Shown here: positions 22,669 to 34,537 of the stretch, one piece after another
Layout: each line of letters begins with the position of its first letter
Numbering within the stretch: position 1 is the stretch's first letter
Source of the DNA: Arbacia lixula
Taxonomy: Eukaryota > Echinodermata > Echinoidea > Arbacioida > Arbaciidae
Reading direction: 5' to 3'
Length of the DNA stretch: 64,000 nucleotides
Assembly: GCA_963669155.1 (NCBI GenBank)
Contig: OZ022577.1
Location: 31,347,053 to 31,411,052, forward strand
Translations under genes and position numbers: made by a program
Notes under the pieces: generated by a model
What the model was told of the DNA's origin: nothing
What the model saw: the letters and a program-made list of their open reading frames with translations, nothing else
Databases searched by the model: none

Positions 22669-25059
22669 GAAATTGATATATCATTTGGGAGTGATTCATT
22701 CATGTGACAAATTGCGAGAACAAATAAATTTTGACTGATCAATTATAATATCACAAAAGCTATCATGACAACAATATTGAAATTGCATTATATCTGCATA
22801 CAAGCATATAACAGTATATGAACATTTACTGACTTTTAATCATATGCCTACATCAAAATGAAAAACTGCTACATCATTTCATGTAAGACAGTTTAAAAAT
22901 GCTTTTCAATAGAGAAATGCATTGTAAACACAGAATCCCTCCAGATCAAATCTCTCCATTCTCAGCACACCTCCGAGTGAGACACGTACATGTGCATGCC
23001 CTCGTCTCTTTCCCTTTCCTGGGCTTGTACTTTTCGTGACCCTAATCCTCTGCATTTGCTTCCCCACCATTTGCATATGTTTGAAGTCTCTCTGATTACA
23101 TTCCAGCAGGCCTCGCCCCATCCACAAAATTGGCTTTTCGGTGATGCCAGATGCTTGAGGCGACCAAATTAAAACTGGAGATAAATGATCATATTCATAG
23201 CACAGAGTACACCCAGCATATTCGCAATGAAACATCTGAGCATGTTTTTTGTTGCTATTAACTGCACATTGTTCTAGGCATTGCCCATTGATAACATTAC
23301 TTTCATCTGAATATGTGTAAACAATGCAATCTTGAAAACGCCTCAGCCAAACATTACCTATGCTTTCTTTCATGCACAATCCATTCTCCCTTCATTTCAG
23401 TCCTTAAAAGTCACTGCAAATCAATCTTTATTTCACACTTCTATTGATCTAATGGAATAAATTAAAAATAGCTGCAAATGTTCTCTTTGTAGGAACCTCC
23501 ATTATAATCTAAAAATGTGTATAAATCAGAGTACCGGTAACACAAGCTTGCAGTGCTGGCTGTATGGGGAACTGAAATCGCACATTTGTATGCGCCGGCA
23601 CACTATCTTCTGTAAACCAACCCCCTTGTCAACGGATCTGAAGTACTTGTGTAGTCGAGATGACAGTGAATGAAGATGAACTTTTCGATGATTGTTCCGT
23701 CTCTAAATAATTCCACAAGATGAATTGCATTCCATCTTATTGCAATTGCCCTAAATCTACCTCGCTTGCTCGGATCCTAACTGCGTAAAATGAGAACGAG
23801 AATGGACTTTTTCTTCCCGACAAAAGCAGAAGCTGCATCGCTATATCTAGGTCAACATGTTTCCAGGGGATTTCCAAACACAGTACAGCCTGAAACAGAA
23901 TGAGAGAGTAACTTAATTTGTCACAGAAGGAAATCGCATTGTTATTGATAGAACAAAATTTAATCGATTGGGAGTAAATTACGTGTGACAGAATTTCCTC
24001 AGATTTGGTGTACAATGATCAAAGTGAGACAGCACTTATTAGAATTACATGTATGATTTTTCATACATTTTTCTTAATGTTAAGCGCATCTGGGTGCACT
24101 GGCATTTCAAAATCTTGTATAATTCTTATATGTGTAAAAAATAATTCAAAATTAGATGTGAAATTATTGTCAATGCCTGATACAATGGATTTCTTTCCAA
24201 CTTACTTTATATGTGTGAAACATCTGTTCAATCATAACCATAATTTGTTTATTTGCACTACATCAAAACATCATGTAAATTAAATAGATGGGCAATTTTA
24301 AACTTACACAAGTCTGAGTTCAAGTGAGTTACAAACAGAGCCTAACATATTCTAATTTGCTTCATCATGCAGTTTACGCTCACATTTGCTGCTCAATAAA
24401 AAAAGAATAAAGACTTTGCTACGATGCAATACAAGGCTATTTCCTACCCATGATCAGAATACTAACATGGAATGAATTGGGTCGTGGACTCTACAGGTAT
24501 GAGTATTGAAAGTGAATCAAACAAATTCGCCAACCTGGGAAGTTCATTAGATTGTTTAGGTAGATTTGACACCAGCTTCCTACAAAGCTTCAAGTGCAGG
24601 AAGCCCCAAATTGAGAAACCAAAGCTGACAGCACGGAACTTCACTTGGCTCCATGGTCCCTGCAATTACAATAGGTCTTGCGCAGGGTTGACTAATTTAG
24701 CCTCCCTTTAGAGAGTGTGTTGATGATGTTAATGCACTTTTCTCTGCGGATACCATGCTTGGTGCAACTCGCTACCAGTTTGGGTGTGGGAAAGTTGGCC
24801 GCCATGCCATGTGACTCTTTTACACACAGTTGGGATTTAGATCAGCTCCGAAACAAAGCAGTGCGGTTTTTACTGTATACCATCCTGCAGTGCTATATAG
24901 GCAGTCATGTTAAAACCTGTATCTTTACTACAACAGTATCCATTGATTATCAGCCTCGTTAAACATCATTGAACACTTAAAGTTGCATCGTCATGTATTT
25001 CTAGGACCAATATCCTCATCAGATTTTTCTGTTACTCAAGTGAGGAATGCGAGCACCTT

Positions 25060-25620
25060 ATGTGAAACTATTTTTTACCGATGGAAGTCTGTTTTTTCAG
25101 GCAATGTCGCAGATTCCCTCCTATCTCGTCTCTAAATTACAGCCAGACTCTTAAAGAAGCCCTATTTGCTGATCGATACATGAGTTACATGAGCTTCCCC
25201 ACCCAATCAGACGTAGGATCGAGCAGGGAGGGCAGAGGCATAATAAATCGGCACTCGATTGACAGATGAAGCAGTAAATCAGGGAAACACACTGCGCATC
25301 CGCGAATTCATTACTCGATGTTTACGCCGGTGCGATTGGGAAAAGCCCAGCCTGAAGAGAAGGAGGACGGGCAAAGCGCACTCCCTGATGGATACTTGAC
25401 AGAAAATTTACAGTTTGCAGCTTGATTACACGCAGGCTGGCTGGAGCGGCTTCTACATAAATTGCTCGTAAATCAGGGCAGATTTTTTTTAGGGTACAGA
25501 CTATCTCCCGACAGCCAGGCACGATGTTTAGATCGCTTTCCCGGCCCCGGTGTACCATCTGCTCAGGTAGGAGGAAGGCGTGACGCCTGAAGTTCATTGC
25601 GTTCAGTCTGGGCTTTAAAG
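25060..25620. other. High-complexity block in NOVA intron; candidate cis-regulatory element
   Basis: The composition is more balanced than the flanks. It has several homeobox/GATA-like words (CATAAATCG, GATTGACAG, TAAATTGC) and no simple repeats. No recognised coding frame. Inference by appearance only. Confidence 0.2.
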
Positions 25621-26905
25621 AGTCCTCAGAAGACGCAAGAAAGACTGTGTAAATGATTAAACTATGGACACTACAATAATTTAATAAAAAAAAGGAGAAT
25701 CATACGCTGAAGCTATTTTTCAATCGTGATGACATGTAGCATTTTTCATTTTACCATATATGAGAAAACTTAATTTCATTTCTGGCTCTTTTGTTATTCA
25801 CAGGAGCTCTATGTTGCATTGAAAGTGCAAAATATCCCTGAGCCCTCTTTTATTTCTATTTCTTTTGAAGTAGCATTTCGAGAACTATTCAGCTACTATA
25901 CGTTCAAAAACAACAAAGCTGGTGAGTAGGGGATGAAATTGAGATGAAACAAAGCATCTTGATTGGTACACTACACAAAAAGTGTGTGTTCAGAATGCAT
26001 AATATTATCGTTATGATATCATGGGGAAAGGGTAGATGCCATATTGGATGTGAACGCAGCAGGGAAGGACAACTTGAACTGGTGCCTGCAGATTAACACC
26101 GCCATAATGAGACGTGTAAGAGTTGCTGAGAGATGGCCGTCTGAGCTATGGAGCATCAGATGCTCATTACTTCCCAAGGACCACCTTGTGAAATGTCTTA
26201 CAAATGTTTTTCTCTTCACTTGTGGGCTTATAATACATCGCACCATTCACAGAACATGCTTTACAGCCGTGAATGTTTTCCACAATTGGCGCATCAATGC
26301 AAAGAATGAGATTTTTTTTATTCATCGTCATGCTTGTTCCATGTTCTTTAGCTCAGTTAATAACATTTATGTTTTGTGTCAACTGTAATTTGCCTATGCT
26401 AGGAAGGGAGAGTGCACCACATTAGGGATGCATTATGCTGTTTTATACTATTACAGATATTTGTTTGCGAAAAACCTCTACCCTCTTATATTAAAACTTA
26501 AGAATGGCCATAATCCCAATAACAGAAAAATGACTACTTGCCATCTGACCTGGACCGTTGTCGGTGACAAATGTTTAAATCAAGAGTGTACTTGACCTCT
26601 GACATTTTCTGACCACAATCGAAATAAGGAATTATCCTGTCATGTTCTATTTTTACACAAGTTTGATCAATTTCTGTCAAACAGGACAATCTGGAAGGAT
26701 GGACATCCGGCTGGAAAAACCAAAAGCATACTGCCACTGGTCATTTTGTGACAGAGGCAGGCAAAGACTTAAAATTGAAATACCAAATCCACCTCTAACC
26801 CTCTAAGTCTGACAGCCTTTGGAGTGGGTTGCTTTCACATCTTCTGCCACATGCTACTTAATATCTAACGATGATCCTCACCCTAATAAGCACAATTTGA
26901 TGCTG

Positions 26906-26949
26906 ATGAATATTCACGAGGCACTATGCCAATGAATATTCACGAGGCA
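26906..26949. repeat. Two 18-bp direct repeats
   Basis: ATGAATATTCACGAGGCA occurs at 26906-26923 and at 26932-26949. Confidence 0.9.
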
Positions 26950-29900
26950 GTCAAACAGGACACTCCCCGCCCTCTGGTCACATGATACTACCCGATTTTC
27001 AGGCAGTGCACTGCAAAGGTCATGCCAAGCCAAACCGCCCGGCAAGGCATCTTCACTGCGGAAACTACTCTCTCCCCCCAAAAGGCCTGGGGTTTCCTGT
27101 TGGCAAAAACGCTACGCAAATCCTGCATCCCCCCAAATCAAATTACCTCTTCATCTTGCGCTTAGAGTGTGCTGAGGCGCACTTAAGTTGCAAAGAAACT
27201 ACAGAGCGAGGGAAACATAGAGCTCATCAACTACACTGATTGATTAGATTAAGGTTACTACGAGAAAGGTGTTGATGAACTGTCCTCAACATCAGAACAT
27301 GATTCCCATTTTTTTCTGTTTACCCTGAAGCTCCATGTACAGACATGCTGTGTCCTGTGGGACACATACAGTTATTTCCACTATTGACATTTAAAACATA
27401 TAAGTAAAGAGTAAATATCTTGTCCTTTTGAAAAGATATGGTCTAGTTGTGAAGATTCTAAAACATTAAAAGCCTTTACCCCATGATTTAAACAATGAGT
27501 TGAATTATAGCACAGATTAAAAATCATATATTTTTTTTTAAACATTTTTTTTTATTGAGTGTGCTTAGCTGTGGAAATTACACAAGAACAGCCTGGAAAT
27601 CCTATGAACTTGATCTATCTCCACGCCAACCTGTTGGACCAAAATGGTGTATCATCATTAGTACTTTTATCTGTTTGCTCAAATTGGGTTTATAAACCCA
27701 TGAATATGGACTTTGACTGTTGACATATCAGGGGTCCTGCTTTATGAGTTTAATGTACAACTTGAGAAATCTTAAACAATATTACTTTAAAATGGATTAT
27801 AACTCCATATTGCTGACAAGGCAGTTGCCACTTGAATAGACCCACAAACCTAGAGTCACATACTATACTTATGACTTCTTAATAATAGTCAGTGACATAT
27901 CAACTTTCTTTTTAAAAGATATATGTGTCTAATGAATTATACCAATGAAAACCTATTTGATGTAGGATTGAATACCATTAACAAATGAACTAGATGATAC
28001 TTGTAGTTCCCAATGCCTACAACCCCCCTCTATCATTCCCTACAGTCAAAATCTAACTCATTATCACATATGCGTAAGTATGGTAGGATGGAGGGAAAGA
28101 GAGGCATACAATTGGAAATGGCCCTTTCTTCGATGATCTAGACAAACACATTTGTTGATGGATTCCCTGTCTCCTTTCCAGACTTGAGCCGGCCTGGCTC
28201 TGCCTGGCTCAGTCTGCATGTGTACACAAGCGAGGGAGAAATGAAACACACAAGATGGATGAACCGCTAGAGTTCCTAGTCTCCTGTGACTGACTGACTG
28301 ACAAACTGTGTTCTCATTTGAGCAGGCTCTTTCACAAGGTTGGAATCAAAATGTTGATTACAATTCATTCCCAGTAACCATCATCTTTTTTTGCAAAATC
28401 ACCATTTCTTTGCTCATTTCATGTTGCGTTTATGAATATTTACTGATAAAAATATCTTTTTTCTTTTCCTTTTGCGTATGTCACGAAAAAAAAATCAGAG
28501 TAAGCATTCAATTATTCATACATTTATTATACTGCTATTATTCAATGTATCAATTTCAAATAAATTATCAATCACGATTCTACAGTGTGATTTTCACATC
28601 TTTATTTCATAACAGCATGATGGCGGGCATTTAAGAGCAGAGAAGGTTTGTACGTTAACATTTGATGTCAGAGTCTGCTTCCAACTGTCTGGTTTCGACA
28701 GACATTCATTCTTTTCCCTTCCACATATTAAGCCCTCTATGGTGAGCAACACCTGCGGGGTCAATTAAGTCCGAGCCTTTGATTCTCATTTACTGCACTT
28801 ATCTAAAAGGCGGGTGCTACACCACCAAAAATTGCTTGAATGAAAAGGCTGATCTGCCTTTCTGTTCTCATTACTGAAGAGAATGCTTGCTTTGGTCCGA
28901 GATGTGGATTCCAGCCAATTAGAGTCCCCGCCTCTCCTCTTCTGAAAGTAAGAGCAGGCTTGGAGAGAATCCCCTGCAATCAATGAGAGGCCTCCACAGA
29001 CTCAACTTAGCCTAGATTCTAAGCTTGATGGCTGCTTCTGTAGACAGTCACAACAAAGTCTGTTTGTAAAGACTAGCTAGGTCTCTTTCCCTCTCCCTCA
29101 CCGCTACACCCATGTCAATGCATTCTGAAGCAGGCCTGGCACACATCCACCACTTTTCATCATTTGCCAGAGAGTATCCAATCCCATTAGAGTTTGAAAT
29201 ACCAAATATTACAATTCAGATATATGGAACAATTCATAATTATACTGACATTTAAAATTCTTTTATCTGTCATCTTTTTCATGGAATATCCGTTTTGATC
29301 CTCTAATCCTTACGCATGAAACATAGCTACTTATGGAAATCTCTATTTTCATACTGGAAGGTTTAAAATTAAGGGCATTAGGGCAACAGAATAGACGAAT
29401 ATATTTGGACTTTCACTTGATAAATTATGTATTACTCAATATATATTGTGCAGATGATAATATTAATATGTCTGAATTTTGTCAGCCATCTTTTCTCATC
29501 TTTCATACTGACAGAGCGTCGTTGAAAGGTTCGACAGACTGCCCCCAGGACTCTTGCACTTTCCAGGAAGGGTAGGTGTGCAGACCCTTTCACATCCAAC
29601 AAGTGAAAATACAAGCCTTGATACCTGACTTCAATGTGCAACTCATGATAGTAGAAATTCTACTCTTGTAATGTTTTTCTGTGAAAGTGATGTAGTATGC
29701 ATCTAATCGAACAGATAAAACACTCAACAAGTAAAGCATTTAGAAGAACTGTAAGCATTGTCAGTTAGCATTTCCTTAACACTTTAGTACTTGTCACATA
29801 CATGTAAAGAATTCCTTGAATAGTATGTGTGCCACGTTTTGTTAGGTTAACCTTTTCAAAGATATTGCTGATATCGAAACATGCATCTTCTTGCTTCTAA

Positions 29901-31379
29901 CACCGTGCACACCCTCCAGAGACACAAACGAAGAAGCGGGGATGTGAAATGTGAAAGGAGGGTATTGAGCGAACATTATGATATTTAATCGGCCGATCTT
30001 CACCTCTACTCACAGCGGGCTCAGCAATCACTTAAAAAGGAAAGATAAAGGACTTGGTCAAACAGAGGGTGTGTGTGCCTAATCGCCCTATGTACCTACT
30101 GGCTACAAGCCTCAGAGTGAGCTGGCCACAATGTGCTGTGCATATTTGCCGAGGCAGTGCTGTTTTTCGGCTCGGCTCAGCCCTTTTCTCCCTCCCCGTC
30201 TGAGCCCAGAATCCCTTCCATATGGAGCAGAGTTCAAGTTTTCTGCACCCTTTCCGGTGAAGGGAAAAAAATATGTGTAAAATAACAAATGAGACTGAGC
30301 TGCTGTGCATGTACATATGCACCGCGTTGTGAGGCATGCATGACAATAGTTGCATGCGAATAGATATGTTAATATACTTGGCTTCTTAAAGTTTTCTCTA
30401 GTATATGTCCTTTGAGGGCGTCTGGCAACTCTGGCAAAGGATAAAGGATAATTGCTCTCCAGTGCAGCACCACATGCAATGATACTGCACAAGACAGTAA
30501 GCATATTTGTGATAGTAGCCAAGGTTGTGTCTTGCTTATTATCTTTCTTTATCATCTTCCTTGGAACCCAGAACAATGCTATGGGAATGGTCCTTAATAT
30601 AGCAAAGAACATAATACAAAAAAAATGGAAAAATACAGAACATAGCTTGTGAATAATATATTCAAAGTTCATGCATACTATAAGGCTTTGTAGTAAAAAG
30701 TTGGTGGTCGATACAGCTTTAAAGCTCACCAGTCGACATTAGCAGCACGAACATAAATGGATTAAATCTCAGAGAATGTGATCACTCTACTTGAAACCTT
30801 CTTACAAGGGCCTCTGAAGAGCTTTGCATGTACATGAACATCTTGGATTTCCTGACTGGAAATAACACCCGGCATTATTATTCAGGATAACAGTTTCAGG
30901 TTCCACTGGCTTTTTGTTTGGTTTAGATTGTATTCCGGCCGTGACCCCCGTGTTTTGGAAACCTGAGTGCCCTCCAGACTTGCAGTGTGTCTGGAAGAGG
31001 GGCAGTGATTTGTCCATTCTTTGCATTTTATATTCATTGCTGGAGATGGGAATGGGAAGTCAATTGGGAGAAAGATACCCCTAGAAGTGTGGCTATCTCC
31101 TTAAAAGGAAGTCAACCCAAGGTCCTCCACATGCTTCAAAGAACTCCACACATTTCACTGTTCCACCAACTCCAAATGTGCCATTTGGTGGTCCCATTTT
31201 TCGGACATAAAATATCTTGCAATTACCCTGGACGGTAATCATGTAATTGTGCACAATAAGATTGTACAGTGATTGAACAGCATTGGCGACCAATTCCTTG
31301 ACTACTATACAACATGACTACCTCCCTAGAAAACCTATGGCATATTGTTTGTAATCAGTATACTGGTATGTAATTCTTT

Positions 31380-31646
31380 CCCTTGTTTCTCTTTTTCCTC
31401 TTCACTTATATCTTTCTCCATCTCCCTCTTTCTTTTGTGGTCTCTATCTTTCTCTCTCAGTTCACCACCTCTTTGTTTGCTATCTCTCTTTCTATCTGTG
31501 TGTTAGCCTGCCCCCCTCACTCTCTTTCTTTCATATCTCATGTCTTTTTCTGAATTTCTCTCCGTCTGTCTTTCATTAGCTCTAATATCTCTCTCTCCAT
31601 GAATCCATCCTCTTCCTCTCTGCCTTTAGCTGTCTTTGTATTTCTC

Positions 31647-31700
<54 letters not shown>

Positions 31701-31735
31701 TCTCTCTTTGGGTCACCTTTTCTCTCTCACCCATC
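31380..31735 (+). repeat. CT-rich low-complexity tract
   Basis: Degenerate TCTCTTTC sequence with a pure (CT)n core at about 31645-31705; GA-rich on the NOVA sense strand. Confidence 0.85.
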
Positions 31736-33189
31736 CACCCCTCTCCCATTCCCTGCATTTGAAACCAACTTCTAAAGACTCCATCATGTGTGGATTCTTC
31801 AACGCTTAATTGCTCTGAGCAGGATATGGGAGGAAGCAGCCCAAGCTCGGTTGGCCTGGAAACACATTGATCCACGAGGATTCTTCCATCGTCGGATCGC
31901 AATCATTCCACCAACTCTCATGTTTTGCATCTCAGAATGTAGACCAGTGAGGTGTAATTAGGCAATCTGGGCTCATTTCGAGGAGAAGGATGAAGTGATA
32001 TACAAGAACAAATCTCAGCATCAGTTTACAGCAAGAATTACAGCTGAAGCATTGCACTGATGCTATCAAAGAAGCTTTGAAAGTATATCTATTCTTTAAT
32101 TTACTAGATCAGTGGTTAAAAAATCATTAACATGTTGTTCAGCTGATCAAACTCACTGATTTAAGTATCATAATGCAATAAATCCTCCTTATAAATAACA
32201 AGATTACGCCAGACGACACTATAATTATGACTGACCCCATCTAGCAGATTTCCAGGAAAATATTGTGTTTATTCAGGTAGAGACACTGCATACAATAGAT
32301 GAATGTATAGCGCGTCTGCATTGGCCTCCATTTCATTCACCACCCACCCCATCATGAAGAGTCTACAGGTAACGCTACCATCATTAAGTACAGACAGGGG
32401 TTACCTCCCCCTTCAGCAATGGAGCCGTAAGTTATTCACCCACTTCAAAATATAATGAAGGCTTGGGGCCAAAGCCTGCATGCCCTACTCAAGAAAATCT
32501 CACCAAATGACGATTTATCAGGTTCTTTCTCAAGTGGAGTGGTGGGGGAAAGAAGGGGAGGGGGGGGGGGGAGCTGGCCATTTGTTCGCGCAAGGCCCTG
32601 CCTTAAAATGGATTTTCAGCTCTGCGCCCTCCCCGTAACGTGACACCATAACCATTATCATGTGATAGCAAGACAAAGGAGCTGAGATAGATGCACACAG
32701 TCAGCGCATCTAGAGAGGCCGCGGCTGCAGTACCAGCACAAAATACACGACTCCAACGTGCACTAACTATATGAAGGGAAAATAGGAGAGATGTTCCAAT
32801 GTACCATATGGGTTCTGGAAAAAATAATGAAATTTGATCTTCCCGGATATAGCTTGATGGACATGTATATATTCCTCTGCCTGCAACATACCTTATTTTT
32901 ACTGGCCTTTATTGCTTGAACAGATACATGTGGGTAGACAACAGCAGTGAGCAAAACAACCCAATGATTTCTCTACCACCATTTGAATATCATGAATAAT
33001 ATCATATATAACTCGCTTCCTTTTTGCCTACGTCTTGCATCCCACTCACAAGTTCACTCTAGTTCTAGTTCATTCATGAATTCATCAAACTTGAACCCGC
33101 TCAGAGACCAAAAAAATATTGAATACACTTTACATTCGGCTAGACAACATTACTGGAATATCATGGTTGTTAGATCTACTTGTGCTTAA

Positions 33190-33708
33190 AGATTGTCCGT
33201 CCCTTTTGCAAGCTTAAAATTTGAAATCGTCTATCACGATCGTAAATTGAAGAAAGTGTGATTCAAGACCATTTCTAAGAATATAGCATGTTGAAGCTTT
33301 CTGTATATGTAAAAATTTCAGCCGTTAAATTTCAAACCGACTTTTTTCGTACTACGAAAAAAGTATTAGTCTTTGTTACAGTATTTATGTGATTATTATG
33401 CATGTGTGAAATCCTAATTTTATGAGTAATTACCAAACTTTGGAGATGATTCCTTCTATAGAACATATTTTTTCATAATGCATTTTATAATTTGATAAAC
33501 AGATTAATCAATAAAGCAGATATTTCAACACAAACTGCTATGAGCCTGAGGTGAAGACTATTAATCAGACGTTGTTTACGTGCATTATTTGAATTTTACA
33601 CTACGTATCAGTTTCAAATTATGAATATACAGCTTGCTAACACTTCTCTATATGTTTTGCCAATGTTTCGATGGTTTTGTGGTGATCTGAAAAAGGGACG
33701 GGCTGTCT
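33190..33708. mobile_element. Non-autonomous element with TTAA target duplication (Kolobok- or piggyBac-like)
   Basis: The 519-bp element has terminal inverted repeats AGATTGTCCGTCCCTTTT (left) and, reversed, AGACAGCCCGTCCCTTTT (right): 15 of 18 bases identical. TTAA lies just outside each end (33186-33189 and 33709-33712). TTAA targets are typical of piggyBac and Kolobok transposons, and the AG start fits Kolobok better (family knowledge, tentative). There is no transposase frame. Near its middle is a perfect 12-bp stem with a one-base centre (33340-33364). It lies inside the NOVA intron, about 0.7 kb downstream of the 34389-34537 exon on the sense strand. Confidence 0.68.
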
Positions 33709-34014
33709 TTAAGAAGACTTGATGCACCTTCTTTGTACATGTTCTATAAACCTGTCTCCTCATATCTCATTAATCATACACTTGTGGTTGCGATATTATA
33801 CAAGTGGACGGAATACAGATTTCCTGATATGCAACAAATGGAGTGATGTGCATATTTAATCACATCAGCCTGTAAGTAGACCACAGCATTACAAATGTAC
33901 ATTTATAATATTCCATAACATATTTTGTCCATTTCAATTTGCACCTATCCTAGGATACTTTGGAGTTAAAAAAAAAAACACACAGACATATGGAAAAATA
34001 TATTGACGAGTAGA

Positions 34015-34335
34015 CAGTCAGATATAGAGATAGATTTCCTGACATAAAGATAAAAGGATAGATAGATTGACTAGCATTCCTAATAAACAGACAGAGAGCT
34101 AGAAAGATGGAATAACATATGGATAGATAAATAGATATGAATAGACAAATATATATAAAGATATATAGGTATATAGATAGATAGATGAATAGATAGACAC
34201 ACAGACAGACACCTAAATAGATATATAGACAGATAAGCAGACAGACACAATCACACAAACAGACACAATCACACAAACAGACAGAGAGACTGACAGACAG
34301 AAGGATGGTCAAACAGACAGAGACACAAGTTTATA
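34015..34335 (+). repeat. GATA/GACA tetranucleotide tract next to the NOVA donor site
   Basis: Degenerate GATA and GACA units include an exact 18-bp duplication (AGACACAATCACACAAAC). On the NOVA sense strand it reads as TCTG/TCTA/TGTTTG repeats, beginning about 50 nt downstream of the donor at 34388. Confidence 0.9.
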
Positions 34336-34388
34336 CACTACTACAGGAGGCAAGCCACTCATCCTGAGGGCAGTGAAGATGCACGTAC

Positions 34389-34537
34389 CTGTCTTGCTCT
34401 CTCTGGCGAGGTGATATTTTCTGCTCCTGCTTTCACACCAAGCTGAGGAGACTCGCCAATCTTCTCGATGATGAAGCCCGCAACTGAGTTGAGTGAATCG
34501 ACTGGGCCCGTCAACAAGGCTATCCTTTCTTGTGTAC
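34389..34537 (-). CDS. Nova: NOVA-family RNA-binding protein, internal exon (C-terminal half of KH1 and KH1-KH2 linker)
   Basis: This 149-nt exon completes a split Gly codon and adds 49 residues. The order is TQERIALLTGPVDSLNSVAG, then FIIEKIGESPQ, then a short linker ending SPERARQ. It matches the KH1 beta-strand/alpha-helix half and linker of NOVA proteins (family pattern PGTTERVCLI...GFIAEKI). On the minus strand the acceptor is a strong pyrimidine tract ending CCGTGCAG (34538-34540 on the window). The donor is CAG|GTACGT at 34388. Intron phases are 1 upstream (G|GT) and 0 downstream. The Q codon joins directly to the V of the terminal exon, giving RARQ-VKVVVP, equivalent to the vertebrate DRIKQ-VKIIVP junction. 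The KH1 GXXG loop is not in this exon; it must lie in an upstream exon that I did not find before the window edge. Confidence 0.93.

Larger units (their letters stand above)
21223..34388 (-). other. NOVA intron between the KH1/linker exon and the KH2-KH3 exon
   Basis: The intron is 13,166 bp, with donor GTACGT at the high-coordinate end and acceptor CTGCAG at the low end (minus strand). In vertebrate Nova1 the equivalent junction hosts a small alternatively spliced exon (known biology). I looked for a comparable cassette and could not assign one. The intron holds a 65-bp tandem duplication near the acceptor, a GC-richer block at about 21600-21860, CT-rich tracts at about 22.1 and 31.4 kb, a TTAA-flanked element at 33190-33708 and a GATA/GACA tract near the donor. 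Several open frames occur, including a 205-codon frame at 30112-30729 (minus), but none has a recognisable family signature. Confidence 0.85.

Noticed and set aside
22906-23379. 157-codon minus-strand open frame
   Set aside because: Intronic, with no family signature and no support from flanking splice sites.
30112-30729. 205-codon minus-strand open frame in the NOVA intron
   Set aside because: It is the longest frame after NOVA, but has no recognised domain, an uneven hydrophobic start and no splice context. Kept as probable chance.
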